From positions 1 to 19,451 of the forward strand of contig JAEWDF010000001.1 of the NCBI GenBank assembly GCA_023390245.1: a stretch of DNA of 19,451 bases, written 5' to 3'. The position numbers and the translations under genes were made by a program. Positions 1 to 6,767 of this stretch are shown in pieces (position 1 is the first letter of the stretch; each line of letters starts with the position of its first letter). The notes under the pieces are model-generated. The model was given only the letters and a program-made list of their open reading frames with translations, did no database searches and was not told the DNA's origin. Source of the stretch: Pseudomonadota bacterium. Lineage in GTDB: Bacteria; Pseudomonadota; Alphaproteobacteria; Caulobacterales; Caulobacteraceae.

Positions 1-461
1 CGCCCGAGCCGCGCGTCGAGCCCGCCCCGGTGACGCCGACCTTCCAGGCCCCGCGCGAGCCCGAGCCCCGTCCGGAGCCCGTGATCCGCGTGGCCGAGGA
101 GCGCCAGCCCGAGCGTGCGCTGGAGCCGATCGTCGACCCGTGGGTCGAGGAGTACGAGACCCGCGCCCCGGCCGCCTCGGCGCCCCAGGGCGACCTCTAC
201 GCCGAGCAGCGCCGCCCCGCGCCGCAGCCCCAGCCGGAACCGCAGGTCGAGGACGACTACGACGACCGCGACCATCGCAAGAGCGGCTGGAGCCTGTTCG
301 GCCGCGGCCGCCGCACCCAGCCGCAGGCCGCGCCGGAGCCGACCTATTCCAACCGCACGACCCAGCAACTCCGCTCGACCCAGCAGGCCGAGCCGGAGAT
401 GGGGCAGGCCGAGGATGACGATCTCGAGATCCCGTCCTTTCTTCGGCGACTGGCGAACTAG
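1..461 (+). CDS. ftsZ: Cell division protein FtsZ, C-terminal part (partial, 5' end outside window)
   Basis: The frame is open from the left edge; the GTG at 30 is an internal codon and not a start. The visible part is the disordered C-terminal linker, rich in Pro, Glu, Arg, Gln and Ala, with no folded domain. A short aromatic/basic patch (KSGWSLFGRGRR, about 50 residues before the end) interrupts the linker. The protein ends in the conserved FtsZ C-terminal peptide, DDDLEIPSFLRRLAN, the part that in this family binds partners such as FtsA and other Z-ring anchors. The GTPase domain lies outside the window. FtsZ is the cytoplasmic tubulin homologue that forms the division ring. A terminator follows directly and lpxC comes next on the same strand, the usual end of the dcw cluster in Caulobacterales. 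The identity is secure from the terminal peptide. Confidence 0.95.
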   Translation, partial: PEPRVEPAPVTPTFQAPREPEPRPEPVIRVAEERQPERALEPIVDPWVEEYETRAPAASAPQGDLYAEQRRPAPQPQPEPQVEDDYDDRDHRKSGWSLFGRGRRTQPQAAPEPTYSNRTTQQLRSTQQAEPEMGQAEDDDLEIPSFLRRLAN

Positions 462-483
462 GGAATAGAGCTTGGAATTAGGA

Positions 484-513
484 GGGCGGTCCTGCGGGGC
501 CGCCCTTTTCCTT
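484..513 (+). terminator. Rho-independent terminator after ftsZ
   Basis: A 9-bp stem (484-492 pairing with 497-505, one G-T pair) with a 4-nt loop is followed by TTTTCCTTT. It starts 22 nt after the ftsZ stop. It separates ftsZ from lpxC, so lpxC probably has its own promoter in 514-665. Confidence 0.75.
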
Positions 514-670
514 TGCGATCCAGCCGGCGGGCTCCCTGAGCCCTAAGCCTCCGCCTCCCGAAACAATCCGAAACCCGACTTTCATTTCTCGCTTGCGGCC
601 GGGCGGCTAGAGCAGCGTTAACGCGAAATCCGCGCGACAGACGCGGCCGCGAGCATGAGAGAGTCTGAGT

Positions 671-1570
671 TTGCCGGTCATCCAGGACCATCACGAACGC
701 ACCATCTTCGCCCCCGCGATCATCGCGGGCGTGGGCGTGCACACCGGCCGTCGCGTGCGGCTGGCCGTCCGTCCGGCGCCTTCGGGCGCGGGCATCGTCT
801 TCGTGCGGACCGACGTGACCGACCGCGACAATCGCATCCCCGTCTCGGGCGAGGCGGTCGTCGACGCGCGCCTGAACACCATGATCGCCAACGCCGACGA
901 TGTGCGCCTGTCGACGATCGAGCATCTGATGTCGGCCTTCGCCGCCCTGGGCGTGACCAACGCCGTGGTCGAGGTGGATGGGCCGGAACTGCCGATCCTG
1001 GACGGTTCGGCGCTGGAGTTCGTGCAACTGCTGGACCGCGCCGGCTTCCGCCGCCAGCCGGCCCCGCTGCGCTACATCGAGATCCTGGAGCCGATCCACG
1101 TCGAGGACGGCGACAAGCACGCCGCCCTGCGCCCGTGCGACCGCTACGAGATGCGGATGGAGATCGACTTCCCGACCGCCGTCATCGGCGCCCAGGTCAT
1201 CGATTTCGCCGTGGACGAGCCGACCTTCCGCAAGGAGATCATGGCCGCCCGCACCTTCGGCTTCGCCCATGAGGTGGAGGCGCTGCGCCAAGCCGGCCTG
1301 GCGCGCGGCGGCTCGCTGGAGAACGCCGTGGTCATCGACGGCGACGAGATCCTGAACCCCGGCGGCCTTCGCATGGAGCGGGAGTTCGTGCGTCACAAGG
1401 CGCTGGACGCCATCGGCGACCTGTACGTCCTGGGCGCGCCGCTGCTGGGCCGCTACGAGGGCTACAAGGCCGGGCACGCCCTGAACAACAGGCTGGTCCG
1501 CGCCCTGCTGGCCAACCCGCAGGCCTGGCGCGAAACCATTCGCGTGCCGGAGCTGGCCGAGGCGGGCTGA
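671..1570 (+). CDS. lpxC: UDP-3-O-acyl-N-acetylglucosamine deacetylase LpxC
   Basis: A zinc-dependent cytoplasmic deacetylase that carries out the committed step of lipid A synthesis, removing the N-acetyl group from UDP-3-O-acyl-GlcNAc. At 299 residues it has about the normal family length. The family motifs are present: GVGVHTGRRV near residue 20, STIEHL with Glu84 and zinc ligand His85, PILDGSA at 108-114, ARTFGF at 193-198, RHKALDAIGDL with zinc ligands His242 and Asp246, and YKAGHALNN with catalytic His269. The start is a TTG at 671. An in-frame stop lies at 656-658, and GAGAGAG just upstream can serve as ribosome binding site, so no ATG start is available in this frame. It stands alone between the ftsZ terminator and a palindromic repeat. 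Confidence 0.95.
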   Translation: MPVIQDHHERTIFAPAIIAGVGVHTGRRVRLAVRPAPSGAGIVFVRTDVTDRDNRIPVSGEAVVDARLNTMIANADDVRLSTIEHLMSAFAALGVTNAVVEVDGPELPILDGSALEFVQLLDRAGFRRQPAPLRYIEILEPIHVEDGDKHAALRPCDRYEMRMEIDFPTAVIGAQVIDFAVDEPTFRKEIMAARTFGFAHEVEALRQAGLARGGSLENAVVIDGDEILNPGGLRMEREFVRHKALDAIGDLYVLGAPLLGRYEGYKAGHALNNRLVRALLANPQAWRETIRVPELAEAG

Positions 1571-1580
1571 CGCCGCCATG

Positions 1581-1708
1581 TCTCCCTCCCCGGATGGGGG
1601 CGGCAAGGGGATGCGCCTCGATGGCGCTTTCCAAAAGCCCGGGATGATTTGCCTGGCCCTCCCCACCCGATCGCTGCGCGACCACCCTCCCCCGCGGGGG
1701 GAGGGAGA
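1581..1708. repeat. GC-rich palindromic intergenic element between convergent lpxC and pgeF
   Basis: The 128-bp element is bounded by a perfect 11-bp inverted repeat (TCTCCCTCCCC at 1581-1591 and its complement at 1698-1708). Its right end also forms a compact hairpin with a 9-bp stem, 1685-1693 with 1697-1705. It fills the gap between two converging genes and contains no plausible gene. It resembles the small dispersed intergenic palindromes common in Caulobacteraceae genomes, a resemblance from memory rather than a search. It may act as a bidirectional transcription barrier, although there is no U-run. Confidence 0.55.
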
Positions 1709-1718
1709 GTTTGCGGCG

Positions 1719-2489
1719 CTACAGCCCGATCACCGAGATCAGTCGGCCGAAGTCCGGTTCGCCGCGCTGGAAGGCGCGGCGGTTGGAGTAGAAGCGTGTT
1801 TCGTCGGCGCAGGTGTCGTGGCCGGTCCACACCGCCTGCTGGACGCCCGCCTGCTGCAGTCGCCACAGGACGAAGCCGGGCAGGTCGAAATGGCGCTTGT
1901 CCGGCGCGGCGCCCGGCCGGAAGAAGCGGCCGCTGCCGGGGTCGTGATGGGTGAAGCGCGCCTCGAAGTCGGCGCCCACCTCGTAGCTGTCCTGGGCGAT
2001 ACAGGGGCCGACGACGGCCAGGGTGCGGGCGGGGGACGCGCCCAGGGCCTCCATCGCCGTCACGGCGGAGTGGACGACGCCGCCCAGCGCCCCCTTCCAG
2101 CCGGCGTGGACGGCGGCGACCACCTGCGCCTCCGGGTCGGCCAGCAGCACCGGGGCGCAGTCGGCCGTCAGGACCGAGCAGAGCACCTCCGGCGTCGCCG
2201 TGACCACGGCGTCGCCCTCGGGCCGATCGCCGTTCCAGGGGCCGTCGGCGACGCGGGCGACGGCGGAATGGATCTGGTAGCAGCCGTTCAGGCGATCAAT
2301 GTCGGCGCCGAAGACCTGGGCCGCGCGGCGCCGGTTCTCGGCCACGGCGGCGGGATCGTCGCTGGAGCCGACGCCGGCGTTCAGCCCTTCGTAGATCCCG
2401 GTCGAGACGCCGCCGGCGCGGGTGAAGAAGCCGTGCGACACGCCCGCCGCCGCCAGCAGGGGATGGGTGATGGGCTCGGGCGCGGTCAT
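1719..2489 (-). CDS. pgeF: Peptidoglycan editing factor / multicopper polyphenol oxidase family (PgeF, YfiH)
   Basis: A 256-residue protein of the YfiH/PgeF family (laccase-domain fold). In E. coli this family prevents or repairs wrong amino acids in the peptidoglycan stem peptide, and purified members also act on purine nucleosides. The metal-site residues expected for the family are visible: His74 in CYQIHSAV, Cys111 in TADCAPVLL and His128 in AAVHAGWKG. The C-terminal block GHDTCADETRFYSNRR is also typical. The ATG at 2489 overlaps the midA stop as ATGA, which fixes the start and implies translational coupling; the open frame continues upstream only as a shadow of midA. It is the last gene of the lgt-midA-pgeF operon. 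Confidence 0.9.
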   Translation of the reverse strand: MTAPEPITHPLLAAAGVSHGFFTRAGGVSTGIYEGLNAGVGSSDDPAAVAENRRRAAQVFGADIDRLNGCYQIHSAVARVADGPWNGDRPEGDAVVTATPEVLCSVLTADCAPVLLADPEAQVVAAVHAGWKGALGGVVHSAVTAMEALGASPARTLAVVGPCIAQDSYEVGADFEARFTHHDPGSGRFFRPGAAPDKRHFDLPGFVLWRLQQAGVQQAVWTGHDTCADETRFYSNRRAFQRGEPDFGRLISVIGL

Positions 2490-3562
2490 GCGTCGTCCCA
2501 GCCGGGCGCGACCAGCGAACGGGGCGAGAAGATCGCGGCGGCCTTGAACAGGGTTCCCATCTGGTCCTCGGCGGTCAGGCGGTTCAACTGGCGGTCGATC
2601 ACCGGGGCGGCGTCGGGCCGTCCCGTCTTCAAGGCCTGGGCGCGCGCTTCGATCCCGAGGCGGCCCAGAAACTCGCCCTGGCCCAGGCAGCCGGTGACGT
2701 CGGCGCCGGCGCGGACAGCGGCTTCCAGCACACGCGGGAAATCGGCCCACTGGGTCAGGTCGGCCTGGCCCGGCGCCTGCAGCGGATCGACCTTGCGGTG
2801 CCGGTGCAGCGCCTGAAGCGTGTCGCCGGTCTCCGCCCGCGCGCGGCCGTAGTCGATCAGCAGGGCGACGCCCGAGGCTTGGCGGACCAGACCCCCCAGG
2901 TCGCGGCCGAAGGCGGCCTGCTGTTCGGAAATCTCGATCACCTGCCCGGGCTCGACCTCGAAGGCGGGCTTGTCGAAGGGGGCGGTGATGGCGGTCAGGC
3001 CCAGGACCAGGTCGCCATCGTCAGTGACGCCGACCTTGCGCTCGGCCCAGCCGTCGTCGGTGCGCACGAACTGGCGGGCGGGCATGCAGTCCAGCACCTC
3101 GTTGGCGACCAGGATGACCGGGGCGTCGGTCTCCAGCTGGTCCAGGCCGCGCACCCAGCGGGGCGACAGGTCGGCGTTGGCCAGGGCACGGGCCTGGACC
3201 TCGCGCAGCGGCGCGCTGGGCTCGATCAGCACCAGGTCGCAGGCTTCCAGGAAGCCGGGCGACAGGCGGGCGGCGCGCAGCAGGTCGCCCATCAGCGTGC
3301 CGTCGCCGGGGCCGACCTCAACCAGGCGGAAGCGCTCGGGCGCGCCCAGGCGGTTCCAGGTCTCGATGGCCCACAGGCCGATCAGTTCGCCGAACATCTG
3401 GCTGACCAGCGGCGCGGTGATGAAGTCGCCCGTCTCGCCCAACGCTGGCCGCGTCGCGTAGTAGCCGTCCTGGGGATCGTGCAGGCAGCGAATGACGTAG
3501 TCGGCCACCGTCATCGGGCCGCCGAGGGCGATCTCCCGCGCCAGGCGGGCCTTCAGACTCAT
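2486..3562 (-). CDS. Class I SAM-dependent methyltransferase, MidA/NDUFAF7 family
   Basis: A 358-residue protein of the MidA (DUF185) family. It has the N-terminal block MTVADY (17-22), ETGDFITAPLVSQMFGEL (43-60), the SAM-binding glycine motif VEVGPGDGT (81-89), and ANEVLD (153-158). The mitochondrial member NDUFAF7 methylates an arginine of the 49-kDa subunit during respiratory complex I assembly. An equivalent role on NuoD is plausible for the bacterial protein but is inference. The ATG at 3562 overlaps the lgt stop as ATGA, so this start is preferred to one 16 codons further upstream inside lgt. It is the middle gene of a three-gene operon and its stop overlaps pgeF. Confidence 0.88.
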   Translation of the reverse strand: MSLKARLAREIALGGPMTVADYVIRCLHDPQDGYYATRPALGETGDFITAPLVSQMFGELIGLWAIETWNRLGAPERFRLVEVGPGDGTLMGDLLRAARLSPGFLEACDLVLIEPSAPLREVQARALANADLSPRWVRGLDQLETDAPVILVANEVLDCMPARQFVRTDDGWAERKVGVTDDGDLVLGLTAITAPFDKPAFEVEPGQVIEISEQQAAFGRDLGGLVRQASGVALLIDYGRARAETGDTLQALHRHRKVDPLQAPGQADLTQWADFPRVLEAAVRAGADVTGCLGQGEFLGRLGIEARAQALKTGRPDAAPVIDRQLNRLTAEDQMGTLFKAAAIFSPRSLVAPGWDDA

Positions 3563-4443
3563 GCCTCGGACGAGACGGCCGCGACGGGAGGCCGGCTCCA
3601 GGCCCGCCACACCAGCCAGCCGCCGACCAGGATCATCGGGATGGACAGCATCATCCCCATGGTCAGCCCCAGCGGGAAGTCCGGCATGCCGATGTCGGGC
3701 TCGCGCACATTCTCCAGCAGGGCGCGGCAGACGCCGTAGCCGACCAGGAACAGGCCGGTGACATAGCCGGGCTTGGCCAGCAGGCGGCCCTTCCAGATGG
3801 CCAGGGCCAGCAGGGAAAACAGGATCACGCCTTCCAGGCCCGCCTCATACAACTGGCTGGGATGGCGCGGCGCGTTTCCGGCGGGGCAGAAGCCGTACAT
3901 CTGCTCGATGCGGGCGTTGCAGAAGCGGATGGCCCAGGGAACCGTCGTCTCCCGGCCCCACAGTTCGCCGTTGATGAAATTGGCCAGGCGGCCGAAGAAC
4001 AGGCCGATCGGCACGACCGGCGCGACCAGGTCGCCCAGGCGCAGCATGTCGACCGACTTGGCGCGTGCATACAGCACCAGCGCCAGGGCCACGCCCAGGA
4101 AGCCGCCGTGGAAGCTCATGCCGCCGGTCCACAGCTGGAACAGCTCGAACCGGTCCGCCAGGCTGGGGCCGGTGAACAGCTGGACATACATCGCCGGCTT
4201 GTAAAACAGGGCGTAGCCCAGCCGCCCGCCCAGGATGATGCCCAGCGTGATCCACAGCACCAGGTCGTCCAGTTGCGGCGAGGTGAGGGGCGGGCGGCCG
4301 GGCGCCCAGACGCGCGGGGTCTTGATCAGGCGCGCGGCGCACCACCAGCCCAGGACGATGCCAGCGACATAGGCCAGGGCGTACCAGCGGATAGGCAGCG
4401 GGCCCAGGTGGATCAGGACCGGGTCGAATTCGGGAAAGGGCAA
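3559..4443 (-). CDS. lgt: Phosphatidylglycerol--prolipoprotein diacylglyceryl transferase Lgt
   Basis: An inner-membrane enzyme that transfers diacylglycerol from phosphatidylglycerol to the lipobox cysteine, the first step of lipoprotein maturation. Its 294 residues match the usual length. Motifs: PIRWYALAYVAG (17-28), GGMSFHGGFLG (107-117) with the essential histidine, the Lgt signature GRLANFINGELWG (151-163), RHPSQLYEA (193-201) and REPD near residue 248, with several hydrophobic membrane segments between them. The chosen start is TTG at 4443, preceded by GAGGA with a 7-nt spacer. The resulting N-terminus (MPFPEFDPVL) fits homologues, whereas a GTG 24 codons upstream adds an unlikely Arg-rich extension. 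It is the first gene of lgt-midA-pgeF. The lipoprotein hydrolase at 17788-18792 is a predicted substrate. Confidence 0.95.
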   Translation of the reverse strand: MPFPEFDPVLIHLGPLPIRWYALAYVAGIVLGWWCAARLIKTPRVWAPGRPPLTSPQLDDLVLWITLGIILGGRLGYALFYKPAMYVQLFTGPSLADRFELFQLWTGGMSFHGGFLGVALALVLYARAKSVDMLRLGDLVAPVVPIGLFFGRLANFINGELWGRETTVPWAIRFCNARIEQMYGFCPAGNAPRHPSQLYEAGLEGVILFSLLALAIWKGRLLAKPGYVTGLFLVGYGVCRALLENVREPDIGMPDFPLGLTMGMMLSIPMILVGGWLVWRAWSRPPVAAVSSEA

Positions 4444-4450
4444 GGCGGGT

Positions 4451-4455
4451 TCCTC
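4451..4455 (-). promoter_or_regulatory. Ribosome binding site fixing the lgt TTG start
   Basis: GAGGA on the minus strand, 7 nt before the TTG at 4443. No comparable site precedes the alternative upstream GTG at 4515. Confidence 0.65.
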
Positions 4456-4610
4456 GTCGGTTCGCGACCGCTTTAGCAAGCGTCGCCGCGTGCGTCGCGT
4501 GTGAAGCGCGAACACGACGCCTTGATGGCGCCGCCGAAGCAGTCGAAGGAAAGGTTTCGTTTACCCTATCGGGTGAGCCTTCGTTAACGACGTTTGAGTC
4601 GGAGCCCGCC

Positions 4611-4901
4611 ATGCAGACCCGCAATCCCATCCTGGACGAGTTCGCCAAGCTGACGACCGGCGCGATGGGGTTGGCCCAGGCTGCGGGAGACGAGGCCAAG
4701 GCCGCTTGGCGCGCTCAGACCGACCGCCTGGTCGCCGAGATGGACCTGGTGCGCCGCGACGAATTCGACGCCCTGAAGGACGAGATCGCGGCCCTGCGCG
4801 CCGAGATCGCGGCGCTGAAGACGACCGCCAAGCCGGCTTCGAGCAAGCCTCGCAAGGGAACGTCCACAGGTGGAAATCCCCAAGAGGACGCAGGCGGTTG
4901 A
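4611..4901 (+). CDS. ubiK: Accessory factor UbiK family / BMFP-type coiled-coil protein
   Basis: A 96-residue protein. Residues 1-30 form a small amphipathic region (NPILDEFAKLTTGAMGLAQ), residues about 30-70 form a coiled coil (RDEFDALKDEIAALRAEI), and the tail is Lys/Ser/Pro-rich and disordered. This layout is typical of the YqiC/BMFP family. UbiK in E. coli is a ubiquinone-biosynthesis accessory factor that works with UbiJ and lipids, and the Brucella homologue is a membrane-fusogenic trimer. Function here is by family only. The ATG has CGGAG about 8 nt upstream. It is divergent from lgt, with a 167-bp region between the two starts that should contain promoters for both. Confidence 0.82.
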   Translation: MQTRNPILDEFAKLTTGAMGLAQAAGDEAKAAWRAQTDRLVAEMDLVRRDEFDALKDEIAALRAEIAALKTTAKPASSKPRKGTSTGGNPQEDAGG

Positions 4902-4977
4902 GCCGAATCTGCGAACACCCTTACCGTCTTCTTAACGCCCGCGACTCGCGCGGACGCAGCCCAGATCGAGACGCCTG

Positions 4978-5481
4978 ATGGACATCGCCCGGCCCGAGGA
5001 AACGGACGTGCCCTTCGACCCGCTGGACGTGGTCGAGCACGTTCTGACGGCCGAAAACCTGCCGTTCGACCGCACCGACGAGGGCGACCTGGCCTTCTCT
5101 CTGGCCGGCGACTGGAAGGACTACGAACTGTGGTTCGCCTGGAAGCCGGAGGGGGACTGCCTGCAACTGTGCTGCGCCCTGGACCTGCGCGCGACCAAGA
5201 GCCGCCGCACGGCCGCCTATGAGTTGGTCAGCCTGGTCAACCAGCGCACCTGGATGGGTCATTTCGAGGTCTGGCCCGAGGATGGCGAGATCGTCTTCCG
5301 CCACGCCCTGGCCCTGCCGCTGGGCGAGCGCCCGACCCTGGCCCAGGCCGCGTCGATGATCGACGCCGCGATCGAGGCGGCCGACCGCTATTTCCCCGCC
5401 TTCGACTTCATGGTGCGCGGGAACAAGAAGCCGCAGGAGGCGATCGACGCCTGCCTGTTCGAGACCGTCGGCACCGCCTGA
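4978..5481 (+). CDS. YbjN domain-containing protein
   Basis: A 167-residue soluble protein of the YbjN family, which adopts a type III secretion chaperone-like alpha/beta fold. Characteristic stretches are YELWFAWKPEGDCLQL, a helical YELVSLVNQRTWMGHFEV and the C-terminal helix near MIDAAIEAADRYFPAFDF. No catalytic residues or signal peptide are visible. Its biochemical role is unknown; in E. coli YbjN affects motility and stress responses when overexpressed. Its stop overlaps the proC start as TGATG, so the two are translationally coupled. This pairing may mean the YbjN protein acts as a chaperone or regulator in the same transcript, but there is no direct evidence for a link to proline synthesis. 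Confidence 0.88.
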   Translation: MDIARPEETDVPFDPLDVVEHVLTAENLPFDRTDEGDLAFSLAGDWKDYELWFAWKPEGDCLQLCCALDLRATKSRRTAAYELVSLVNQRTWMGHFEVWPEDGEIVFRHALALPLGERPTLAQAASMIDAAIEAADRYFPAFDFMVRGNKKPQEAIDACLFETVGTA

Positions 5482-6278
5482 TGGCGGTCTCCGGTCCCAT
5501 TGTCCTTCTGGGCTGCGGCCGACTGGGCTCGGCTATCCTGGAGGGCTGGCTGCTGACCGGGGCGGTCGCGCCGTCCGACCTGATCGTGCTGACGCCGTCC
5601 GAGAAGCCGGCCGCTGAGGCGGCGCGGGCGCGCGGCGCGCGGATCAATCCGGATCTCGAGGCGCTGAAGACGGCGCGGGCCGTGGTGCTGGCGGTCAAGC
5701 CGGCCAAGTGGCGCGAAGCCGTGACGCCGCTGCCGCCCTATCTGGGCGACCAGGCCGTGATCCTGTCGGTGATGGCGGGGGTGACGGCGCCGACGCTGGC
5801 GGAAGGAATCGGCGGCTGGCCCATCGTGCGGGTGATGCCGACCACCGGCGTGGCGCGCGGCCGGGGCGTGGCGTCGGTCTGGTCCGCCGACGACGAGGCG
5901 CGGGCTCTCGGCCGGGCGCTGTTCGAGCCGATGGCCGAGACCGTCGATCTTGCCGACGAGGCGCTGATGGACGCCGCCACCGCCGTCGCCGGCTCGGGCG
6001 CGGCCTATGTCTATGCCTTCACCGAGGCCCTGGCGCGGGCGGGAGAGGCGTCGGGCCTGGACGCTGGGACGGCGGAGACGCTGGCGCGCGCGACGTTGAG
6101 GTCGGCCGCCGAAGTCATGGGCGACGATCCGCTGGACGCCTTGATCGACCGCATCGCCTCGCCCGGCGGCTCGACCCGCGCGGGCCTGAACGCCATGGCC
6201 CGCGACGGGCGGTTGACCCGGATGCTGGAGGAGACGGTTGCGGCGGCCGTGCGCCGCAACCGGGACATGGGCGCCTGA
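5481..6278 (+). CDS. proC: Pyrroline-5-carboxylate reductase family protein
   Basis: The 265-residue protein has the normal ProC length. ProC reduces 1-pyrroline-5-carboxylate to L-proline with NAD(P)H in the cytosol. Visible are the N-terminal Rossmann motif GCGRLGSA (11-18), the segment VVLAVKP (68-74), a VRVMPTTGVARGRG block and the C-terminal ProC signature core SPGGSTRAGLNAM. Two normally strong motifs deviate: the usual MPNTPA reads MPTTGV, and the usual GSGPAY reads GSGAAY. The protein is therefore a somewhat divergent member, yet the overall layout supports the assignment. It is coupled to the upstream YbjN gene by a TGATG overlap and converges with the gene ending at 6285, only 6 bp away. 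Confidence 0.87.
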   Translation: MAVSGPIVLLGCGRLGSAILEGWLLTGAVAPSDLIVLTPSEKPAAEAARARGARINPDLEALKTARAVVLAVKPAKWREAVTPLPPYLGDQAVILSVMAGVTAPTLAEGIGGWPIVRVMPTTGVARGRGVASVWSADDEARALGRALFEPMAETVDLADEALMDAATAVAGSGAAYVYAFTEALARAGEASGLDAGTAETLARATLRSAAEVMGDDPLDALIDRIASPGGSTRAGLNAMARDGRLTRMLEETVAAAVRRNRDMGA

Positions 6279-6284
6279 ACGGCC

Positions 6285-6767
6285 TCAGTAGCGGCCGGTC
6301 TCGATGCGGTCGGCGAAACGCTCGAAGGCGCGGTCGGCGTCCCACCACACGCTGTAGCCGTAAACGTCGCGCAGGTTGCTGGTGTAGTAGGAGAAGGTCA
6401 CCGGGCGGCGTTCGCCCTCGGCGGTGACGATCTGGCCCTCGATCGCGGCGCCGCCGATCGACACGCTGCGGAGCGGATCGAGGCCGGGCGTCTTCAGCAA
6501 CTGCTCGCGCGTCGGTCGGTTCGGCTTGAGGTCCGTCAACACCAGTTCCGCCGTCGCGCCCGGATAGCGGGCGGCCAGGGCGGTCTCGATGCGGGCCTGC
6601 AGCTTGGCGATCTGCTGGTTCACCTCGGGCACGCCGAGCTTGTCCACCTGCTCCTCCAGTCGCGGGCCGACGGTGATGTCGACCCTCGGCTGGGCGTGGG
6701 CCTGGGCCGAGGCGGAAATCGCGACCACGGCCGCGAGCGGGGCAAGGAAAGTCATTCTACGCATCAT
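6285..6767 (-). CDS. Secreted protein of unknown function, coupled to the sensor kinase gene
   Basis: About 160 residues, not recognised as a named family. The N-terminus is a clear Sec signal peptide: MMRRM, a hydrophobic core (FLAPLAAVVAISASA), and a likely cleavage in AHAQ. The mature part starts with a predicted helix (EEQVDKLGVPEVNQQIAK), then a segment LKPNRPTREQ and a C-terminal stretch with SYYTSN and YSVWWDADRAFERFAD. It is probably periplasmic. The first ATG (6767) overlaps the kinase stop as ATGA; a second ATG directly follows at 6764 and is better spaced (6 nt) from the GGAGGA at 6776-6771, so either may be used. Being last in the RR-HK transcript, it could be a target or periplasmic modulator of the kinase; this is inference. 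Confidence 0.75.
   Translation of the reverse strand: MMRRMTFLAPLAAVVAISASAQAHAQPRVDITVGPRLEEQVDKLGVPEVNQQIAKLQARIETALAARYPGATAELVLTDLKPNRPTREQLLKTPGLDPLRSVSIGGAAIEGQIVTAEGERRPVTFSYYTSNLRDVYGYSVWWDADRAFERFADRIETGRY

Noticed and set aside
30..461. GTG at 30 as the start of a separate gene
   Set aside because: The same frame is open to the left edge and ends with the FtsZ C-terminal peptide, so the GTG is an internal valine codon.
616..625. Perfect palindrome GCGTTAACGC upstream of lpxC as a CtrA or other operator
   Set aside because: It lacks the second TTAA half-site at the expected 7-nt spacing, and a 10-bp palindrome can arise by chance.
655..1272. Alternative ATG frame overlapping lpxC
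   Set aside because: Arg/Gly/Pro-rich shadow; the LpxC zinc and catalytic motifs are all in the frame starting at 671.
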